From an uncultured Porphyromonadaceae bacterium (GTDB taxonomy: Bacteria > Bacteroidota > Bacteroidia > Bacteroidales > Muribaculaceae): a DNA stretch of 35,327 bases. The notes under the pieces were generated by a model. That model searched no databases and was not told the origin of the DNA. It saw nothing but the letters and a program-made list of their open reading frames with translations. Positions 21,895-29,247 of the stretch are shown here, in pieces (positions within the stretch are counted from its first letter, which is position 1; each line of letters begins with the position of its first letter). The stretch lies in contig CABUIO010000024.1 of NCBI GenBank assembly GCA_902491625.1, forward strand, positions 1-35,327, given 5' to 3'. Made by a program: the position numbers and the translations under genes.

Positions 21895-22965
21895 TTAGTT
21901 CTTCTCTTCAAATTCCTTCATGCATGCGATCAGCACGTCGACGGACTCCATGGGGAGAGCATTGTAGAGCGACGCACGGAAACCGCCGACACTGCGGTGA
22001 CCCTTGATGCCCACGATGCCGCGCTGGGTGGCGAAATCGAAGAAGGGCTTCTCCAGCTCCTTGTATTCGGGTTTCATCACGAAGCAGACATTCATGATCG
22101 AACGATCCTCATGGTCGGGGATGGTAGCCTCGAACATGCGGCTGTTGTCAATGGCCTCGTAGAGCTTGGCAGCCTTGGCGAGGTCCATCTTCTCGATAGC
22201 CTCCACGCCGCCGAGCTGACGGTAGTATTTCAGCGTCTGGAGCGCCGAGAAGATCGGAAGCACCGGAGGAGTGTTGAACATCGAGCCTTTGTCGATGTGT
22301 GTCTGATAGTTGAGCATCGTCGGGATGACGCGGTCGACATGGCCGATGGTGTCGTCCTTCACGATGACGATCGTCACGCCCGAAGGAGCGAGATTCTTCT
22401 GGGCACCGCCGTAGATAAGGTCATATTTGGCCACATCCACCGGACGAGAGAAGATGTCGGACGACATGTCGCAGACCATGCGTACCTTCACGTCGGGATC
22501 CTTGCGGATCTCCGTGCCGTAGATCGTGTTGTTGGAGGTATAGTGGAAATAGTCGCTGTCGTCGGCAACCGTGTAGTTCTTCGGGATGTAGTTGTAGTTC
22601 TTGTCCTTCGAGGAAGCCACTACGTCGACCTCGCCGAAAAGCTTCGCCTCCTTGATGGCCTTGGAAGCCCACACGCCCGTGTCGAGATAGGAAGCCTTCT
22701 TGGCAAGCAGATTCATCGGCACCATGGCGAACTGCAGGCTCGCGCCGCCTCCGAGGAAAAGAACTGAATAGCCGGACGGAACATCAAGCAGATCCTTCAC
22801 CAGCTGCTGAGCCTCGTCCATGACGGCCTGAAACTCCTTGCTGCGGTGTGACACCTCAAGAATCGACAGGCCTGTGCCTGCGAAATCCTTGACAGCCTCG
22901 GCTGTGTTGTTGATAGTGTACGGACTCAGGATACTCGGTCCGGCATAGAAATTGTGTTTCTTCAT
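21895..22965 (-). CDS. serC: Phosphoserine aminotransferase
   Basis: SerC is the PLP-dependent transaminase that makes O-phosphoserine from phosphohydroxypyruvate and glutamate. The 356-aa protein starts with HNFYAGPSILSP, has the substrate loop SHRSKEF (39-45), the PLP-binding segment GGASLQF (73-79) and the Schiff-base Lys 190 in YGGAQKNLAPSG. The C-terminal GIKGHRSVGGFRASLYNA segment carries the phosphate-binding residues. It is the first gene of the serC-serA operon, with a TATTTTTG box about 90 nt upstream and a leader that can form a small stem (CCGGA-AC-TCCGG). Confidence 0.97.
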   Translation of the reverse strand: MKKHNFYAGPSILSPYTINNTAEAVKDFAGTGLSILEVSHRSKEFQAVMDEAQQLVKDLLDVPSGYSVLFLGGGASLQFAMVPMNLLAKKASYLDTGVWASKAIKEAKLFGEVDVVASSKDKNYNYIPKNYTVADDSDYFHYTSNNTIYGTEIRKDPDVKVRMVCDMSSDIFSRPVDVAKYDLIYGGAQKNLAPSGVTIVIVKDDTIGHVDRVIPTMLNYQTHIDKGSMFNTPPVLPIFSALQTLKYYRQLGGVEAIEKMDLAKAAKLYEAIDNSRMFEATIPDHEDRSIMNVCFVMKPEYKELEKPFFDFATQRGIVGIKGHRSVGGFRASLYNALPMESVDVLIACMKEFEEKN

Positions 22966-23054
22966 GATGGTAACTTACTTTTTTTAGGTTACTTTAATTA
23001 TAAGGAGTCCACGCCATGCGGCCGGAACTCCGGTGGATTACTTTTTAACTGATG

Positions 23055-23062
23055 CAAAAATA
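23055..23062 (-). promoter_or_regulatory. Promoter -7 box for serC-serA
   Basis: CAAAAATA reads TATTTTTG on the minus strand. It is about 90 nt before the serC ATG, leaving a leader with a short GC-rich stem at 23020-23031 and flanking TCCAC/GTGGA. The matching TTG is degenerate (TTC at the 20-nt position). Confidence 0.45.
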
Positions 23063-23113
23063 GGCAAAAGAATCGGAACAGCGAAAAAAAGCGGAGAAAA
23101 TATCCCGGAAAAT

Positions 23114-23144
23114 TTGCGAGGATAAAAAACTCTTCGTAAATTTG
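23114..23144 (+). promoter_or_regulatory. Promoter for tRNA-Ala
   Basis: TTG at 23114-23116 and TAAATTTG at 23137-23144 are 20 nt apart, an exact match to the Bacteroidota pattern. The tRNA begins 22 nt downstream. Confidence 0.75.
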
Positions 23145-23165
23145 CAGCGTCAAAAGGAACGACAA

Positions 23166-23239
23166 GGGGCATTAGCTCATCTGGCTAGAGCGTTTGACTG
23201 GCAGTCAAGAGGTGACGAGTTCGAGTCTCGTATGCTCCA
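23166..23239 (+). tRNA. tRNA-Ala (GGC)
   Basis: The acceptor GGGGCAT pairs with ATGCTCC (23232-23238) and includes the G3-U70 pair that identifies alanine tRNAs. The anticodon stem TTTGA/TCAAG holds loop CTGGCAG with anticodon GGC. Discriminator A at 23239; CCA is not encoded. A terminator hairpin follows at 23259. Confidence 0.96.
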
Positions 23240-23258
23240 CCCAAAATTTAAGCGGATA

Positions 23259-23301
23259 AAGCGCTGTAAATCAGTTACATAACAACCGATTTACAGCGCT
23301 T
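23259..23301 (+). terminator. Terminator of tRNA-Ala
   Basis: AAGCGCTGTAAATC (23259-23272) pairs perfectly with GATTTACAGCGCTT (23288-23301) around a 15-nt loop; TCTGTTTTG follows. Confidence 0.8.
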
Positions 23302-23379
23302 CTGTTTTGAATTATTTGCATCATTCCGTCAAAATTAACGCTCCGATTTGCGGATTTTTGTGGAAAATTGTGGAAATTA

Positions 23380-23547
23380 GTAACTACTCAGACATCTTAA
23401 GTAATTGGCTGTCAACGAAATGTAGGGCTGCTCCATGGAGCAGCCGCCCCTTATTAAGGCGCTTTTTCAAATAAAGCGGCTGCACCATGGTGCAGCCCTA
23501 CATTGACTGTCAACACTTTATGAAATTTCATATAGCTGAGTAGTTAC
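23380..23547. mobile_element. 168-bp MITE-like element with 8-bp target duplication
   Basis: The terminal inverted repeats are GTAACTACTCAG (23380-23391) and CTGAGTAGTTAC (23536-23547), both perfect over 12 bp. The octamer GGAAATTA flanks both sides directly (23372-23379 and 23548-23555), as left by transposition. Removing the element and one octamer restores a smooth TGTGGAAATTAGTGGAAATG. The interior is a cruciform: a 27-nt arm at 23421-23447 and its near complement at 23476-23502, each itself containing a palindrome (GGCTGCTCCATGGAGCAGCC, GGCTGCACCATGGTGCAGCC). It encodes no transposase. Confidence 0.75.
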
Positions 23548-23620
23548 GGAAATTAGTGGAAATGTTTCGCATATGTTTCGCACGACGAGGCCACTAAGGG
23601 CAAAATCCGAGTTCGCTTTT

Positions 23621-23651
23621 TTGTTATATCAATGTAGAATGATTATATTTG
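23621..23651 (+). promoter_or_regulatory. Promoter of the nucleotidyltransferase gene, possibly leaderless
   Basis: TTG at 23621-23623 and TATATTTG at 23644-23651 are 20 nt apart, an exact match. The ATG starts only 5 nt after the second box, so transcription would begin at or within a few bases of the start codon. Confidence 0.65.
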
Positions 23652-23655
23652 CCAC

Positions 23656-23955
23656 ATGAAACTGATTGAAATGAACATCGACAGGATCGCCGCCCTGTGC
23701 CGCAAGTACAAGGTCGCCAAGCTGTGGGTGTTCGGCTCCATACTCACCCCTCGCTTCAACGACAGCAGCGACGTGGATTTCTCGGTCGTGTTCCATTACG
23801 ACCAGATATCAGATCTATTCGTTACTTTCTTCGACTTCATCGAAGAACTGCAACTTCTTCTGGGACGCAAAGTCGATCTCGTAGACGAAACAGCCGTAAA
23901 AAACTCTTACTTCCGCAAAGAACTCGACAAGACCAAACGTCTGATTTATGGATGA
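23656..23955 (+). CDS. MNT-type nucleotidyltransferase-fold antitoxin-like protein
   Basis: The 99-aa protein is a minimal nucleotidyltransferase: GS at residues 27-28 in WVFGSILTPRF, the metal pair D39-V40-D41 in SSDVDFSV, and a third acid in KVDLVDE. Such proteins normally pair with a HEPN toxin (HepT) encoded directly downstream and inactivate it, in characterised cases by adding AMP. Here a downstream frame starts at 23948 (MDEKTVFLRI), overlapping by 8 nt as in such operons, but it stops after 10 codons and no HEPN sequence follows. The gene therefore looks like an orphan antitoxin. Catalytic residues are intact. Confidence 0.88.
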   Translation: MKLIEMNIDRIAALCRKYKVAKLWVFGSILTPRFNDSSDVDFSVVFHYDQISDLFVTFFDFIEELQLLLGRKVDLVDETAVKNSYFRKELDKTKRLIYG

Positions 23956-23980
23956 AAAGACTGTTTTCCTACGTATATAG
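23948..23980 (+). pseudogene. 10-codon stub where a HEPN partner would start
   Basis: ATG at 23948 overlaps the end of the nucleotidyltransferase gene and reads MDEKTVFLRI then TAG. The position and the opening MDEKT are like HEPN partner genes, but nothing in the 127 nt to the next gene resembles the family's RxxxxH active site. I read it as the residue of a deletion; it may also be chance. Confidence 0.35.
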
Positions 23981-24107
23981 GTCATGGAGCCTATGGGTCT
24001 TATAAGAGTTTTTACTTGGGCGAGGAGCGACACAATTTCGGGGGCGGCGGATACGTTGTTTAGGTGAATGCCGGCGAATCTCGTCCGGCTCATTTTAATT
24101 TGATTCT

Positions 24108-25337
24108 ATGGAACTTTTCAATGCTCTTTTATATATGCTCGGCGAGATGTCGCCATACATCCTGCTGGGTTTCCTGATCGCGGGCGTGATGCACGCGTTC
24201 GTGCCTCAGCATCTGTTCGCCCGCCATCTGTCGGGCAACGGCCTTTCGGCGGTCGTCAAGTCGGCGCTGCTGGGTGTGCCGCTTCCGCTCTGTTCGTGCG
24301 GCGTACTCCCCACGGCCATCGCCATGCGGCGCAACGGTGCCTCGCGTGCGGCAGCGACGTCGTTTCTTGTGGCCACTCCCCAGACCGGCGTGGACAGTAT
24401 CGCGGCGACATACTCACTCATGGGTCCGGCGTTCGCGGTGATACGTCCGGTGGCGGCTCTCGCCACGGCTGTGGCCGGAGGCGTTGCCGTAGGCAAAACC
24501 GAACGTCAGGACATCTCCGCCTCTGATTCCTCCGCTTGCGGCGTCGCAGCCGACGAACGTCCCCGAGGGTTCGGGGCAAGGTGTCTTGCCGCGCTGCGCT
24601 ATGGATTCGTGGATCTTGTGGGAAGCATCGGTCTGTGGCTCGTGGCGGGACTCGTGGTGGCGGCGCTGATCACCGTCTACGTGCCCGCCGACTTCTTCGC
24701 CGTCCTCGGCTCCAATCCTCTCTTCTCGATGCTCGCGGTACTGGTGATCGCCATCCCGATGTATGTCTGCGCCACCGGATCCATACCCATCGCCATGTCA
24801 CTGGTGATGAAGGGGCTGTCGCCCGGTACTGCTCTTGTACTGCTGATGGCGGGGCCTGCGGCCAATTTCGCATCGTTCACACTGATCTCGCGTGAGATGG
24901 GACGCAAGGCGGCGGTGGTCTATCTGCTTTCTATCATCGTCGGTGCCGTGGCTTTCGGTCTGCTCATCGACTATCTGCTCCCTGCACGGTGGTTCGCACT
25001 CTCCCCCATCCACGCCGCATGTCACGGCGGCACTGCCGCTCCGGGCATCTTCCCGACCATCTGCGCCGCTCTGCTCACGGTGCTTCTCTGCGTGGCACTC
25101 TACAGAAGATTCTCACACAAATCAACCATAACTTCCGACATGACTACAGAATACACCATCACGGGGATGAACTGTCCCCACTGCCAGGCTGCCGTGGCCA
25201 AGAGCATCGGCGGCGTTTCCGGCGTCGAGAAAGTCGACGTCAACCTCTCTACAGGCAAGGCTCTCGTAGAGGGCAACCACAACACCGAGGAGGTGCTTGC
25301 CGCGGTTCGTGCCGCCGGTTTCGACGCCTCGCTCTGA
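24108..25337 (+). CDS. SO_0444-type Cu/Zn efflux permease fused to an HMA domain
   Basis: The 409-aa protein has an ArsP/DUF318-type permease (PF03773-like) in residues 1-335, with PLPLCSCGVLPTAI (about 57-70), FLVATPQTGVDSI and the second-half CATGSIPIAMSLVMKGLSPGTALVLLMAGPAAN, about eight spans in two repeated halves split by a Ser/Ala/Arg linker near 150-170. The C-terminus from about residue 346 is a heavy-metal-associated domain with MNCPHC (Cys 356 and 359), which likely delivers metal to the permease or to the P-type ATPase downstream. A Met codon at 25140 begins exactly at the HMA domain and might also allow separate translation. With the next gene it forms a metal-efflux unit. Confidence 0.88.
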   Translation: MELFNALLYMLGEMSPYILLGFLIAGVMHAFVPQHLFARHLSGNGLSAVVKSALLGVPLPLCSCGVLPTAIAMRRNGASRAAATSFLVATPQTGVDSIAATYSLMGPAFAVIRPVAALATAVAGGVAVGKTERQDISASDSSACGVAADERPRGFGARCLAALRYGFVDLVGSIGLWLVAGLVVAALITVYVPADFFAVLGSNPLFSMLAVLVIAIPMYVCATGSIPIAMSLVMKGLSPGTALVLLMAGPAANFASFTLISREMGRKAAVVYLLSIIVGAVAFGLLIDYLLPARWFALSPIHAACHGGTAAPGIFPTICAALLTVLLCVALYRRFSHKSTITSDMTTEYTITGMNCPHCQAAVAKSIGGVSGVEKVDVNLSTGKALVEGNHNTEEVLAAVRAAGFDASL

Positions 25338-25388
25338 CATCAGTCGCCTCCGGGACGCTTTTGACACCGGGTTGCATTTTTCCGGCTA

Positions 25389-25396
25389 TATCTTTG
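25389..25396 (+). promoter_or_regulatory. Promoter -7 box before the P-type ATPase gene
   Basis: TATCTTTG is a perfect TAnnTTTG, 26 nt before the ATG at 25423. TTG triplets at 25361 and 25372 are at non-standard distances (25 and 14 nt), so strength is uncertain; the gene may also be read from the permease promoter. Confidence 0.4.
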
Positions 25397-25422
25397 CAGC
25401 GTAAAACCAATCTTATCAGGTT

Positions 25423-27420
25423 ATGAAAAGTTTTTCAAACGACGCTTGCAAAGGTCACCGCTGTGGCGGACACAACAACCACGGCCACAATCATCACCAT
25501 CATCACCATCACAATCACGGCGGCGCAAGGGCTTTCGCGGCTCCTGCGCTGTCGCTGTTTATGCTTGTTGCGGGACTGTCTATCACTCATTTCAGCTGCG
25601 ATTTCTTCCACTCGGAAGCGCCGAAGCTTTCTCCGGTGCTGAAATATCTGTGGTATGTGGCGGCATTTCTGCCTGTCGGTCTTCCGGTAGTGAAAGAGGG
25701 AGCCGAGGGGATAGTCCACGGCGACTTCTTCAATGAGTTCACGCTGATGACACTGGCGTGTGTCGGCGCGTTCTGCATCGGCGAACTCCCCGAGGCCGTC
25801 GGCGTGATGCTCTTTTACAGTATCGGAGAGACACTGCAGCATGGCGCCGTGGACCGGGCCACACGCAATATCTCGCGGCTGCTTGACGTGCGCGGCGAGA
25901 GGGCTACGGTGCTTCGCGACGGCGAGGAGGCGACGGTGGATCCGCGCTCGGTGAAACCCGGTGAGGTCATCGTGGTGCATCCCGGCGAACGTGCGCCTCT
26001 CGACGGCGTGATGACCGGCGGCGAGGGAGTGTTCGACACTTCCGCGCTGACCGGCGAGAGTGTGCCGCGTGAGATCTCCAGAGGAGACGAGGTTCTGGCG
26101 GGCATGATATGCCTGCGCCGCAGCGTGCGGCTGCGAGTGAGCCGTGAGTTCGGGGAGAGCGCCCTGTCGCGTATCCTTGCGATGGTGGGGGAGGCTTCGT
26201 CACGCAAAGCTCATGCGGAACTCTTCATCCGTCGTTTCGCACGGATCTATACCCCTGTGGTGATCGCGCTGGCTCTGCTCGTCGTGGCCGTCCCGGCTCT
26301 TGTGGCCGCAGTGCGTCCGGATTTCCACTATGTTTTCTCGGAGTGGCTCTACAGGGCGCTCGTCTTCCTTGTCATCTCCTGCCCCTGCGCACTGGTTGTC
26401 AGTGTGCCGCTGGGTTATTTCGCGGGCATCGGCGCCGCGTCGCGGCTTGGCATTCTCTTCAAGGGTGGCAACTATCTTGAGGCTGTGCGCCGGATTGACA
26501 CGATTGCCTTTGACAAGACCGGCACGCTGACCACCGGGCGTTTCGGGGTGGAACGTGTGGAGTGCGTTGATGGCGACGAACTTCCGATGCTCTGCCTGAT
26601 GGCGGCTGCGGAGTCGGGAAGCTCGCATCCGCTGGCGAAGACGCTGAGGGACTATGTCAGGAGCCGGGGCGGCAGGATTCCTAAGGCGGAGGATATGTCC
26701 GAGATGGCTGGTTTCGGCGTGAAGGCTCATGTCGATGGCCATGAGGTGCTTGCGGGCAATCTACGGCTGCTTGAGAGCGAGGGTATACCCTTTCCCGCCG
26801 GTGGGGGTGTGGGTGCGGGCACCGTCATCGCGTGTGCTGTCGACGGTCGCTACCTCGGCTGCGTGCTGCTTGCCGACACCGTGAAACCCGATGCCGCCGA
26901 TGCTCTTGCGCAACTGCGCGGACTCGGTGTCAGGCGGCTGCTGATGCTTTCGGGCGACCGCAGGGAGATCACGGACGCTTACGCCGCCCGGCTCGGTATC
27001 GATGAGGCTCACGGCGAACTCCTGCCGCAGGATAAGGCGCGTATCGTGGAACGACTTACGAAGACTCCGGGAAGCGTCACGGCTTTTGTCGGCGACGGCA
27101 TGAACGATGCTCCGGTGCTCGCCCTCAGCGACGTGGGTGTCGCGATGGGTGGTCTCGGATCCGACGCAGCCATAGAGAGTGCCGATGTCGTGATACAGAC
27201 CGATCAACCTTCACGCATAGCCACCGCCATACGCATCGGCCGCGAGACCCACACCGTGGTGATGGAGAATATCGTAGGCGCCATCGGCATCAAGGTGGCG
27301 ATACTTGTCCTGGGTGTGCCGGGCTACGCCTCACTGTGGGGTGCCGTCTTCGCCGACGTCGGTGTGGCACTCCTTGCGGTGCTCAACTCCATGCGCATCC
27401 TCTGGAAACGCTACCGATAG
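25423..27420 (+). CDS. Zn/Cd/Pb-type P1B ATPase (heavy-metal exporter)
   Basis: The 665-aa protein has all P1B motifs: TGES (210-213), the metal-site CPC in ISCPCALV (320-322), phosphorylation site DKTGT (364-368), the SHPLA motif (401-405), and GDGMNDAP (557-564). The last membrane segment has the Lys of GIKVAIL and the Asp of FADVGVALL, which are the Zn/Cd/Pb-class signatures, rather than Cu-class residues. In place of an N-terminal HMA domain there is a His-rich stretch (residues 12-32, with HHHHHHH) that probably binds zinc. The HMA domain is found instead on the adjacent permease. It ends 22 nt before a hairpin at 27443. Confidence 0.94.
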   Translation: MKSFSNDACKGHRCGGHNNHGHNHHHHHHHNHGGARAFAAPALSLFMLVAGLSITHFSCDFFHSEAPKLSPVLKYLWYVAAFLPVGLPVVKEGAEGIVHGDFFNEFTLMTLACVGAFCIGELPEAVGVMLFYSIGETLQHGAVDRATRNISRLLDVRGERATVLRDGEEATVDPRSVKPGEVIVVHPGERAPLDGVMTGGEGVFDTSALTGESVPREISRGDEVLAGMICLRRSVRLRVSREFGESALSRILAMVGEASSRKAHAELFIRRFARIYTPVVIALALLVVAVPALVAAVRPDFHYVFSEWLYRALVFLVISCPCALVVSVPLGYFAGIGAASRLGILFKGGNYLEAVRRIDTIAFDKTGTLTTGRFGVERVECVDGDELPMLCLMAAAESGSSHPLAKTLRDYVRSRGGRIPKAEDMSEMAGFGVKAHVDGHEVLAGNLRLLESEGIPFPAGGGVGAGTVIACAVDGRYLGCVLLADTVKPDAADALAQLRGLGVRRLLMLSGDRREITDAYAARLGIDEAHGELLPQDKARIVERLTKTPGSVTAFVGDGMNDAPVLALSDVGVAMGGLGSDAAIESADVVIQTDQPSRIATAIRIGRETHTVVMENIVGAIGIKVAILVLGVPGYASLWGAVFADVGVALLAVLNSMRILWKRYR

Positions 27421-27442
27421 ACACACCCACACACGACCCTGC

Positions 27443-27486
27443 GGATTATTCGATATTCACGACTCTTAGTGAATATTGAATAATCC
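27443..27486 (+). terminator. Hairpin downstream of the P-type ATPase gene
   Basis: GGATTATTCGATATTCAC (27443-27460) pairs with GTGAATATTGAATAATCC (27469-27486), with one G-U pair in the plus-strand RNA. It is the same 44-bp hairpin as 7901-7944 with one loop difference, placed in the same way relative to the gene it follows. CTTTACACC comes after. Confidence 0.55.
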
Positions 27487-27540
27487 CTTTACACCACAAG
27501 AACCTGATACACCACACGAACATGGTTACGCACGGCGAAA

Positions 27541-27801
27541 GGCCTGTAAGGCCGATGCGACAATAACCCGGAGCGATCAGCTCCGGGAATGCTTACAAGA
27601 GAAATATAAAGCTCTGTAGGAGCGACCAAACGCAGCCTTCGGGTCGGTCTTACAGACCTCATTTTCATCGCCATGTCCTCCATCCCGGAGCTTACGCTGC
27701 CGGGCTATTATTGTTTCGGCCTTACAGGCCTTATATCGTCTGTATCCCCTTGCCAATAAGATTATTGCGGTGTGGCGGCTGCACCGTGGTGCAGCCCTAC
27801 G
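27541..27801. repeat. Nested-palindrome element at the right junction of the central segment
   Basis: This is the counterpart of 7527-7860 in opposite orientation. The half from 27634 to 27801 is identical to the left arm; the other half is a diverged version (CCCGGAGC-loop-GCTCCGGG and GGCC-TTACA-GGCC hairpins conserved, several substitutions) and ends early, without the GTGCAGCC terminus. The switch from identity to divergence is at the centre of the palindrome. Confidence 0.82.
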
Positions 27802-27950
27802 TTCGACAGTGCCATTTTAGGACGGTGGCAACGTTGCGGGAATGTGGCGTTTACGGCGTATAGCCGGAAATGACATAGGCTCCCCCTCTTCATATCTTAT
27901 TATATATTATATATAGTATAGATGTGAAGTAACGCGAAGATAGTACGCCG

Positions 27951-27981
27951 CAAAGATACGAAATATTTACGCAGAAGTCAA
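27951..27981 (-). promoter_or_regulatory. Perfect-consensus promoter inside the repeat region, right copy
   Basis: Mirror of 7347-7377: CAAAGATA at 27951-27958 and CAA at 27979-27981 on the plus strand, that is TTG-20-TATCTTTG on the minus strand. Confidence 0.55.
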
Positions 27982-28144
27982 GCCCAAACTCCGGTATTCA
28001 CGATTATTCACGATATTCAGAGCTAACGTACACGTTTACAGTGGTATAATACCCTGATTCAAATTATTCATTCAGGGGGGAGGGTTAACCACCGGTGAAT
28101 AATTCACCCCGCCGCTCCGTCGTGACATTGTCGTGTGGTATGGC

Positions 28145-28481
28145 GACTGCACCCGAACGTAGGGCTACTTCATGGAGCAGACGCTGTTACGCAATGATTT
28201 GTGTCGTACGATGTTAAAGGCCTGTAAGGCCGATGCGACATTAGCCCGGAGCGGTCAAGCTCCGGGAATGTTTACAAGAGAATATGACAAGCTCTGTAGG
28301 AGCGATCAAATGTAGCTTTTGTGTCGGTCTTACAGACCTTGTTTTCATCGCCATGTCCTCCATCCCGGAGCTTACGCTGCCGGGCTATTATTGTTTCGGC
28401 CTTACAGGCCTTATATCGTTTGTATCCCCTTGCCAATAAGATTATTGCGGTGTGGCGGCTGCACCATGGTGCAGCCCTACG
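28145..28481. repeat. Nested-palindrome element, mirrored copy 1
   Basis: Exact complement of 6847-7183, with the same series of small hairpins. Confidence 0.85.
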
Positions 28482-28507
28482 TCAGGACTTGGCTCTGTTC
28501 CTTAAGG

Positions 28508-28553
28508 CAGATTATTCACTTGACGGTACCCCTCCCGGAAAGTGAATAATCTG
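28508..28553 (-). terminator. Hairpin downstream of the right-arm glycosylase gene
   Basis: Mirror of 6775-6820: 14-bp perfect arms CAGATTATTCACTT/AAGTGAATAATCTG. Confidence 0.45.
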
Positions 28554-28649
28554 AATGGAGGAGTCAACACATTGAAAAAAAGCACTTACCATTGAATTGC
28601 GAGAATAGCGGTGAATAATTTAATCCGAGGGGATGATTATGCAGAGAAG

Positions 28650-29243
28650 CTACAAGGCTCCGGCGGAACGGAGCATGGCGGCGTAGTGTTCGGCTTTCTT
28701 CTCCAGTCGCAGGGGGTAAGCGCGGGAGGTGGAAGGCATACGCCAGATGGAGAGGCCGTCGTCGGAGCGTGTCATGGTGCCGAGCTTGGGTATTTCGGCG
28801 TCGGTGAGCGACGCTATCACCCCGGCAGCTTTCTCGCCGGTGGTGGCGATGGTGTGGCAGTGCGGCATCTGCGCAAGGAGCTGACGCAGCGGCACCGGCT
28901 CTATGATCTCCAGAAACTTGTCGGATGCGTTCCCTTTCAGGCGGCGGATCTTGCGGCCGGTGTCGTTGAGGGCTATGCCTCGGTCCTCCAGCAGCCGCTT
29001 GATGGCGTCGAGGTCGAAGTCGCGGGTGCCGGGACGCAGCAGTGCGTTGCGGTCGCCGAAATAGATGAGTCCCATCATGTACCAGAAATCGTTGGTGCGG
29101 TTGGGGTAGTAGAAATCCATGCTCCAGCGGTGCTGACCGGGAGGGAATGTGCCCATTATGAGCACCCTTGCGTCGTGGGGGATGAAAGGTGGCCAGGGAT
29201 GTGTCTCGATGGGGAGGATGTCGGAGGAGAGTTCTGCGTCCAT
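28650..29243 (-). CDS. Uracil-DNA glycosylase superfamily protein (right-arm copy)
   Basis: Identical in sequence to 6085-6678. The motifs GTFPPGQH, NRTNDFW and MPSTSRAYPL place it among the family 6 or MUG-like glycosylases. It follows the flavodiiron gene by 4 nt on the minus strand. Whether it is a second physical gene depends on whether the inverted duplication is real. Confidence 0.83.
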   Translation of the reverse strand: MDAELSSDILPIETHPWPPFIPHDARVLIMGTFPPGQHRWSMDFYYPNRTNDFWYMMGLIYFGDRNALLRPGTRDFDLDAIKRLLEDRGIALNDTGRKIRRLKGNASDKFLEIIEPVPLRQLLAQMPHCHTIATTGEKAAGVIASLTDAEIPKLGTMTRSDDGLSIWRMPSTSRAYPLRLEKKAEHYAAMLRSAGAL

Positions 29244-29247
29244 GAGG

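Larger units (their letters stand above)
23240..23655. other. Gene-free stretch after tRNA-Ala
   Basis: The 416 bp contain the tRNA terminator (23259-23301), a MITE-like element (23380-23547) and the promoter of the nucleotidyltransferase gene (23621-23651). No open frame is convincing. Confidence 0.8.
27421..28649. other. Non-coding palindrome-rich region, right side
   Basis: From the P-type ATPase stop to the mirrored glycosylase gene there is no convincing gene. It holds the ATPase hairpin (27443-27486), the right-flank nested-palindrome element (about 27541-27801), a promoter (27951-27981, minus), element copy 1 mirrored (28145-28481) and a hairpin (28508-28553). Everything from 27634 on is the exact complement of the left arm. 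Confidence 0.85.

Noticed and set aside
23815..24093. 92-aa minus-strand frame opposite the nucleotidyltransferase gene
   Set aside because: Half of it is antisense to the identified gene; the rest shows no protein character.
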